This document shows, in pieces, positions 34,894 through 44,773 of a DNA stretch of 44,773 nt. The position numbers and the translations under genes are program-made. The stretch's first letter is position 1. Every line of letters starts with the position of its first letter. The notes under the pieces were generated by a model. The model was given only the letters and a program-made list of their open reading frames with translations. It ran no database searches and was not told where the DNA came from. This DNA comes from Hyphomicrobiales bacterium. Lineage in GTDB: Bacteria > Pseudomonadota > Alphaproteobacteria > Rhizobiales > Beijerinckiaceae. The stretch is taken from assembly GCA_026400565.1 (NCBI GenBank), contig JAPLOV010000143.1:1-44773 (forward strand), written 5' to 3'.

Positions 34894-36260
34894 TCAGTCG
34901 TCGCGGATGAGATCGCCGATGCCGAAACGGTGGAGCTTTGCATAGAGCCCCTGGCGGCTGAGGCCAAGCATCTCGGAGGCCGACGCCCGGTTGTCGCCCG
35001 TGAGTTCGAGGGCCGCTTCGATGCACAGCTTCTCGATGATGTCACTGGTCTCGCGGACCAGTTCCTTGAGCGGCACGCGCCCAACAAGTTGCTTGAACTC
35101 CTCGGCCGACCGCGGCAGCGCCGACGGTGCCGCCATCTCGGTGCCGGTCCGGCCCGGCGGCCTGATCAGGAAGCCGATGTGGTCACCCTCGGGCCCATCG
35201 ACACCAACAGCGGAAACCTCAACATTGTCGACCGCGCCATAGACGCCTTCAGCGACGCTTTGAGCACGCCGAAATCGACCCCGACGCGGCCGAGCCACTG
35301 GTCAAGGTTCTGGCCGATGGCGGCATGCAATCCGATCAGACCCGTCAGGTCGAGGAAAGCGGTATTGGCGCTCCGGATGACGCCATCGCCGGTTGTCAGG
35401 ACGAAGGCATCGGGGAAACGCTCGATCACGCTGTCGACGACCTTGGCCGCGACAGGCGAGGCGTCTGTCCGATCGGGGCCGGACAGCAGTCGCAGGAGAA
35501 AATAAGACGAACCATCCTGCCGGAAAAGCGAGACATGGACATTGACCGTTTTCCCGCCCTCAGTGAGCCGCAACGTCGCCGGCATAGCGAGCGCACCGCT
35601 GGCCGCCACGGCGATGGTCTCCTGCAATGCGTCCCCGCCCTTGTCGACGAAAACGCTCTGCAAGGTGCGCCCGCTGATGCGGTTCTGCGGAACCCCGAGC
35701 AGCGCAAGCGCTGCAGGATTGGCTTCCGAGATGCGGCGGCCGGTGGCATCCGCGATCAGGATCGGCTCAGATGTGAGCTGAAACAGCACCCGGTACCGCG
35801 TATCAGCCGCACGCAGCCGGCTGTACTCGCGCTCCATCGACTGCTGGAACTGGACAAGCTGCTGCTGGAGGGCGGCAAGGGCCCGCAGATCGCGCCCGAT
35901 CGCCAGCACCTTGCCGTCATCATCGACCCTTATCGCCGAATAGCGCAACGGCACCGTGGCGGTACCAGCATGAACGATGTGGTTGATTTCGCGCAGGCGG
36001 CCTGGAAGGCCTGCCACCGCGTCAGCCAGCAATTGCTGGCCCTTGTTGCGGCTGTCAGGCGCGAGCGTGTCGAGCCAGGGCCGGCCCAGCCAGTCTCCGA
36101 ACTCGGAAGGCAGCCGCGCTTCGGTTGCGAGCGACACGTCAATGACGGTTCCGTCACGATCCATCAAGATTGCCACATCCGCACTGGCCATGACCATGCG
36201 AGCGGCGATTGCCGGGTCGATATGGACCATCGCATTCGACGGATGGCCGATCTTCTTCAC
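34894..36260 (-). pseudogene. ppsR: PpsR/CrtJ, redox-light repressor of photosynthesis genes, frameshifted before its HTH
   Basis: PpsR is the PAS-PAS-HTH repressor that binds TGT-N12-ACA. The 5' frame (start GTG 36260 or ATG 36230) covers an N-terminal domain (ASADVAILMDRDGTVIDVS), the coiled linker (LQQQLVQFQQSMEREYSRL) and two PAS domains (RVLFQLTSEPILIADATGRRI; VIERFPDAFVLTTGDGVIRSA), then leaves phase near 35245-35262 and stops at 35166. The 3' frame resumes with EGVYGAVDNVEVSAVGVDG and ends in the Fis-type HTH (ALELTGDNRASASEMLGLSRQG). Compared with known PpsR about ten residues are missing at the join, so this is a ~30-nt deletion not divisible by three. As written, the product would lack the DNA-binding domain. 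Confidence 0.9.
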
Positions 36261-36279
36261 GTTGTCAGCTTTCGACCTT

Positions 36280-36296
36280 GCGCCAGAAAGTGGCGC
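36280..36296 (-). promoter_or_regulatory. Hairpin between aerR and ppsR
   Basis: GCGCCA-GAAAG-TGGCGC (280-285 with 291-296 of 36 kb) is a perfect 6-bp stem with a 5-nt loop in the 74-base gap between the aerR stop and ppsR start. It has no T-run and may tune relative expression of the two regulators. Confidence 0.4.
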
Positions 36297-36334
36297 GAGC
36301 GCATCGGAGCGGGGGATGAGGCTGATATCAGTAT

Positions 36335-37360
36335 TTATGCATATAGGCGGCCATGTCTAGGAAGCAAGTCGCGCGCTTGACTTGCAGCATCAGCACCTGC
36401 ACCGACCTCTGCATCCGCCCCGACGTACTGGGCGAGATCCGGCGCCGATTGGAAAGATGGACCACCGACCAGCACGACGATATCGCGGTTGCTCGAGACC
36501 GACCGCAGCCGCATCACCGTCGCCCGCAGCACATCGGCCAGATCGCCATGGCTGAGCGAGAACCCGACCGCATCGAAACGGCGGCTGCGCAACTGTTCCA
36601 GCAACTCTTCCGCATCGTTGGTGTTGGACAGGTGCGTCTGCCACCCCGCTTCCTGAAACAGTGTTTCGACCACAGCAATGCCGAAGCTGTGCTGCTCGCC
36701 CGGCGCTGCCGACAGCAGGATCGTGGGCGCATCGGGCAACGGCGCGCTGACAGGCTGCTCGTCGCGCAACCCGTTGAGGATCTGGTGCAGGCGCGCCACC
36801 ACCATCGTCACATCGGCGAAACTGCACTCGTCATCCTGCCACATGTCCCCGATCATGCGGGCGGCAGGTGCCAGAAGGTTGAGATAAAGCTCGCTGCGCG
36901 GGGTGCCGCGCGCCACCAGAACGTCAACCAGCGCTGGTGCTGCCTCAGCACCGGTGCCGCGCAGAAGGCGCACGAAGCGGGCCACGTCGACCATGCGGAT
37001 GTGGCCGCTGGCGAACTTGAGGTCGCGCTCTCCGCGCCCGGCATTGAAGCCGGCATCGTGCCAGACGCTGTCCGGCGTCGAACTGCCCCTGGAGCGCAGG
37101 TCAGGCTGACCTTCGGCAGAGGACGGGCCACTTGCACCATCATGCCCCCCGGGGTCGACCCCGATGATGCGGTTGGCGATGATCAGGTTGGGCACGATGT
37201 CCCTGCGCACGACCTGTGAGAGCAGCGAGAGGATTTCCTGCTCATAGGCGCTTGATGCCGGGGATCCCTCGTTCGAAGCCCCGCGGAGGCCCGATTTGCC
37301 AGCGGATGACCCTCTGGCCGATACCGCGTGAGATTGTTCCAAGTAGGCTGAGTCAGACAT
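36335..37360 (-). CDS. aerR: AerR/PpaA, cobalamin-binding antirepressor of PpsR
   Basis: A 341-residue B12-dependent photoreceptor/antirepressor. The N-terminal half is low-complexity and Ser/Gly-rich, then a helical region (ASGHIRMVDVARFVRLLRG) and a SCHIC-type cobalamin domain with GEQHSFGIAVVETLFQEAGW, in which the His contacts cobalt, and VVLVGGPSFQSAPDLAQYVGADAEVGAG. The family frees or reinforces PpsR according to light. ATG 37360 (TTGGAG immediately upstream) is preferred over GTG 37384. It lies directly upstream of ppsR on the same strand, the usual pair, with the bchF promoter divergent. Confidence 0.9.
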   Translation of the reverse strand: MSDSAYLEQSHAVSARGSSAGKSGLRGASNEGSPASSAYEQEILSLLSQVVRRDIVPNLIIANRIIGVDPGGHDGASGPSSAEGQPDLRSRGSSTPDSVWHDAGFNAGRGERDLKFASGHIRMVDVARFVRLLRGTGAEAAPALVDVLVARGTPRSELYLNLLAPAARMIGDMWQDDECSFADVTMVVARLHQILNGLRDEQPVSAPLPDAPTILLSAAPGEQHSFGIAVVETLFQEAGWQTHLSNTNDAEELLEQLRSRRFDAVGFSLSHGDLADVLRATVMRLRSVSSNRDIVVLVGGPSFQSAPDLAQYVGADAEVGAGADAASQARDLLPRHGRLYA

Positions 37361-37677
37361 CTCCAACCCCCCGCTGTTGTCCACCGTTGACGCAGCTCAG
37401 GCACAATCGCCAGGCCGCAGTGGCACATGACAGGCTCGGTCGCGGTGTAGGGAGTGGCCCCGTTTCCACAGCATCTATCAGCCTGAAGGCTACCACAGCC
37501 GCAATCCCCGGTCCCCCCGGTGGACTACGTAGGTATTCTAGAGTGCGCAGAAATGTAAAGTCAACTTGACGTTCTGTCCGATTTACAACAGATTTAGGGT
37601 CCGCGCCGGTCCCAGCTTCAGGGCCAGAAACGGGATCGAGGGCAGCCTCGCAAGAGACCATAGGGAGGGAGCGCCGG
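37361..37677. promoter_or_regulatory. Divergent aerR/bchF intergenic region with a PpsR-like box
   Basis: A 317-base region. TGTAAAGTCAACTTGACG (37554-37571) is TGT-N12-ACG and contains the 11-bp palindrome GTCAACTTGAC; its TTGACG could serve as a -35 for bchF. CGAGG-GCAG-CCTCG (37637-37650) is a small hairpin in the bchF leader, followed by AGGGAGG as a strong ribosome site 8 bases before ATG 37678. No gene is seen in the region. Confidence 0.6.
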
Positions 37678-41108
<3,431 letters not shown>

Positions 41109-41134
<26 letters not shown>

Positions 41135-44100
41135 TGCGATCCCGATACGGGTCGCCGTCATCACCCTGGACAGCCATCTGGCCAGCGCCTGCGAACGCGC
41201 GCGTGCCGTCGTTGCAAAAGACATTCCTGGCCTGACCTTTGCCCTGCATGCGGCTTCGGAGTTTGCCGCCAATCCCGACAATCTTGAGCGCTGCATCGAT
41301 GACATCGGCAAAGCCGACATCATCGTTGTCTGCATGCTGTTCATCGAGGATCACATCAACGCCGTCCTGCCAGCGCTGCAGGCGCGGCGCGAAGATTGCG
41401 ACGCAATGGTCGTGTGCCTCTCCGCCCCCGAGATCACCAAGCTGACCCGTATGGGCAAGCTGCGCATGGGGGAAACCTCCGGCGGCATCATGGGCATGCT
41501 CAAGAAACTGCGTGGCAAGCAAAGTACTGTCGAGCAGAAGACCGAGTCGGGTGCCAAACAGATGCGGACCTTGCGCATGCTGCCCAAGATCCTGCGTTTC
41601 ATACCCGGCACGGCGCAGGACCTGCGCGCCTACTTCCTGAGCCTGCAATACTGGCTCGGCGGCTCCGATGACAATGCCGCCAACCTGATGCGCATGCTGA
41701 TCAGCCGCTATGCTGCCGGCCCACGCTCCGCGCTCCGTTCGCTGGTGTCTCCTGGCGATCCGGTCGAATATCCCGAGGTCGGTGTCTATCATCCGCGCCT
41801 TGCCGGACGGATCGGCACAGATGCCTCGCTTCTACCCACCCACCGCGAGCCGAAAGGCCGGGTCGGCGTTCTGGTACTGCGCTCTTATGTGCTGGCCAGC
41901 AACAGCGCGCATTATGACGGTGTGATCGCGTCGCTGCATGCGCAGGGGCTTGATGTGGTGCCGGCCTTCGCCTCGGGGCTTGATGGCCGCGCTGCGATCG
42001 AGAGCTATTTCATGAAGAGCGGCCACGCCACGGTCGATGCGGTGGTGTCGCTCACCGGCTTCTCGCTTGTTGGCGGACCAGCCTACAACGATTCGAAGGC
42101 CGCTCAGACCATGCTGGCCAAGCTTGATGTTCCCTGCATAGCCGCCATGCCGGTCGAGTTTCAGCCGCTTGAGGAATGGGGTCCATCCCCGCGCGGCCTG
42201 CTGCCCGTTGAAGCCACCATCATGGTCGCAATCCCCGAGCTTGATGGCGGCACCGGCCCGATCGTGTTCGGCGGGCGTGGCGGCGGCTCCGAGACGGGCT
42301 GCACCGGTTGCGAGCGCAAGTGCACGTTTGAAGGCGCAGCAGGTTCGCGCAATGTCCATTCGTGTGGTGAGCGGGCTGATCTTCTGGCCCAGCGCGTCAT
42401 GAAGCTGGTGATGCTGCGCAAAAGTGAGCGTGCCAGCCGAAAGGTTGCCATCACCATCTTCAATTTTCCGCCGAACGCGGGGAATGTCGGTACGGCAGCC
42501 TACCTATCGGTGTTCGAGTCGATCTTCCACCTGCTCGGCGAGATGAAGGCAGGCGGCTACCAGGTCGAGATGCCCGGATCGGTTGACGATCTGCGCAACC
42601 AGATCCTCGTCGGCAATGCGGCCCGCTTCGGGGCCAATGCCAACGTCATGGCGCGCATCCCGACCACCGAGCATGTGCGCCGCGAGCGTTACCTGAACGA
42701 GATCGAGGCCCAGTGGGGTCCGGCTCCGGGCCGCCAGCAGGCTGACGGTGCCAGCATCCATGTGCTTGGTACGGCCTTCGGCAATGTCATGGTCGGTATC
42801 CAGCCCGGCTTCGGCTATGAAGGCGACCCGATGCGTCTTCTGTTCGAGCGAGGATTTGCCCCAACCCACGCATTCTCGGCCTATTATCGCTATATCCGCG
42901 AGGATTTCGGCGCGCATGCTGTGCTGCATTTTGGCACCCATGGCGCACTTGAGTTCATGCCCGGCAAACAGGTCGGCATGTCGGCCACCTGCTGGCCGGA
43001 CAGGCTGATCGGCGACCTGCCGAACATGTATCTGTATGCCTCCAACAACCCGTCCGAAGGCGCGATTGCCAAGCGGCGCGCGGCGGCGACGCTGGTCAGC
43101 TACCTGACCCCGCCGGTGACGCAGGCCGGGCTTTACAAGGGACTGGCCGAACTGAAAGCGTCGGTCGACCGCTGGCGCGGCTTGCAGCCCGACATCAGCG
43201 GCGAGCGCGAGGATCTGGCTGATCTCATCCAGGTTCAGGCCGCCAGGCTCGAACTGGCAACGGCGGAACCGCAATGGCTTGATCCCGACAGCATGATCCT
43301 GAAGCTCACCGAGCAGATGCTGGAACTTGAATATGCACTGATCCCCTACGGCTTGCATGTCGTCGGTGCTCCCCCATCTGCGGAGGAGCGCGCGGGCCTG
43401 ATCGCGTCGCTGGCCGAAGCGCAGCATGGCCTCAGGCTGTCGCCAGCGACGGCCGAGACCATCGCGAAGGGCCAGTTGATGAGCGCCCTGCCGGACGGCC
43501 TGACGCCGGAGCTTCTGGCCGAGCTTGGCCGGGTCAACCAGCTTCTGCTCGAACCCAGCGAGATGGCTGGCCTGATGGCGGCGCTGGATGGTCGCTATAT
43601 CCGCCCTGCGCCCGGCGGCGACCTGCTGCGCACCACCTCGATCCTGCCCACGGGCCGCAACCTGCACGGCTTCGATCCGTTCCGCATCCCCAGTGCTTTT
43701 GCGGTGGCCGACGGGGCAAGGCAGGCCGAACGGCTGCTGGCCAAGCATGTCGACAATGGCAAGGCACTGCCGGAGACGATCGCGATCGTGCTGTGGGGCA
43801 CCGACAACCTCAAGAACGAAGGTGGCCCGATCGGCCAGGCGCTGGCCCTGATGGGCGCGCGGCCGCACTTCGACGCCTATGGCCGTCTGAATGGCGCGGA
43901 ATTGATCCCGCTTTCCGAGATGCTCCGTCCACGCATCGACGTGATGATGGCCCTGTCGGGCATCTTCCGCGATCTCCTGCCGCTGCAGATCAAGCTTCTG
44001 GCAGATGCTGCCTATCTCGCTGCCTGCGCCGACGAGCCGCTCGAGATGAATTTCATCCGGAAGCATGCGCTGGATTATCAGGCCAAGCACGGATGCGATC

Positions 44101-44773
44101 TGGAAACCGCATCGCTTCGGGTCTTCTCGAATGCTGACGGTACATATGGCTCCAACGTCAACCAGCTGGTGCAATCCTCGACCTTCAACGACGAGGACGA
44201 ACTGGCCGAAGCCTATTCGCGCCGCAAGTGCTTTGCCTACAGCCGCAAGGGCACGGTCGAGAAAAAGTCCGAGCTTCTGCAATCGGTGCTCGCCGATGTG
44301 GAACTGACCTATCAGAATCTCGATTCGGTCGAGCTTGGCGTGACCACCGTCGACCAGTACTTCGACACGCTTGGCGGCATCAGCCGCGCCGTGCGCCGCG
44401 CCCGCAGAGGTGCCGGTCTATATCGGCGACCAGACGTCCGGAAACGGCACGGTGCGGACGCTGCAGGAACAGGTGGCGCTCGAAACCCGCACCCGTGTGC
44501 TCAATCCGAAATGGTATGAGGGCATGCTCAAGCACGGCTATGAGGGCGTACGCCAGATCGAGGAGCATGTGCAGAACACGATGGGCTGGTCGGCCACCAC
44601 GGGCGCCGTTGCCCCATGGGTCTATCAGCAGATCACCGAGCTTTACGTGCTCGACCCCGCCATGCGCGAGCGGCTGTCAACACTCAACGCCACGGCCTCG
44701 GCGCGTCTCGCGAACCGTCTGCTTGAAGCACAGCAGCGCAACTACTGGACGCCGGACCCGGAGACACTGCGCG
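41109..44773 (+). CDS. bchH: BchH, magnesium chelatase subunit H (3' truncated by window; frameshift near 44400)
   Basis: The porphyrin-binding subunit of Mg-chelatase, 1,200+ residues. [13 protein letters not shown] is the start; [37 protein letters not shown] (porphyrin-site His region), [15 protein letters not shown] and [24 protein letters not shown] are conserved. A four-cysteine block CTGCERKC...CGE (about residues 398-420) is of the kind linked to an oxygen-sensitive Fe-S cluster in BchH. After [10 protein letters not shown] (44395-44403) the frame changes: an extra C in GCCC(44399-44402) diverts it to a stop at 44517. In the +1 frame [22 protein letters not shown] and [17 protein letters not shown] continue to the window end. 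It overlaps bchB by 26 bases. Confidence 0.92.

Noticed and set aside
42504-44282. 592-codon open frame on the minus strand
   Set aside because: It is antisense to the conserved BchH core. Long antisense frames are common in GC-rich DNA and this one shows no domain.

Overview
The window is about 45 kb of GC-rich (roughly 63-65%) DNA from an alphaproteobacterium, most likely a purple or aerobic anoxygenic phototroph of the Hyphomicrobiales type. This is inferred from gene order and protein style, not from a marker gene. It holds the 3' part of a phosphonate (C-P lyase) operon followed directly by most of a photosynthesis gene cluster.

Layout. (1) 1-9871, plus strand: phnD(partial)-phnE-phnE-phnG-H-I-J-K-L-hexapeptide acetyltransferase-phnM-phnN-DUF1045 2H phosphoesterase, mostly with ATGA-type overlaps. 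A strong hairpin terminator lies between phnD and phnE. (2) 9893-10853, minus: a decayed metallo-beta-lactamase-fold hydrolase with at least three frameshifts. (3) 11135-21997, minus: crtE-crtF-bchC-bchX-bchY-bchZ-pufQ-pufB-pufA-pufL-pufM-pufC, the classic pigment/reaction-centre superoperon; pufA, 50 aa, is easily missed. (4) 22134-24541, plus: crtD-crtC, divergent from crtE across a promoter with PpsR/CrtJ boxes. (5) 24666-34587, minus: bchG remnant-BCH2/pucC family-bchP-tspO-bchI-bchD-bchO-crtI-crtB-47-aa membrane ORF, nearly all translationally coupled. (6) 34894-37360, minus: aerR/ppaA and ppsR, the redox/light regulators. (7) 37678-44773, plus: bchF-bchN-bchB-bchH (runs off the window).

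How it works together. bchIDH (Mg chelatase), bchNB (with bchL outside), bchF, bchXYZ, bchC and bchP build bacteriochlorophyll a. crtE/B/I/C/D/F make methoxylated acyclic carotenoids. pufBA and pufLMC encode LH1 and the reaction centre with a tetrahaem cytochrome. PpsR/AerR would set expression through TGT-N12-ACA boxes visible upstream of puf, bchC, crtE/crtD and, in a TGT-N12-ACG form, bchF and the bchG remnant.

The most striking feature is damage. bchX carries a 16-bp tandem duplication that breaks the frame. ppsR is frameshifted before its DNA-binding domain. bchG is reduced to about its last 45 residues and sits beside a fragment of an unrelated SGNH/acyltransferase gene. bchH has a 1-nt frameshift, phnM has lost its usual N-terminus, and the MBL gene is a multi-lesion pseudogene. 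Either this lineage is losing phototrophy, or the assembly (for instance a metagenome bin) carries indel and join errors. Read mapping over the named positions would decide this.
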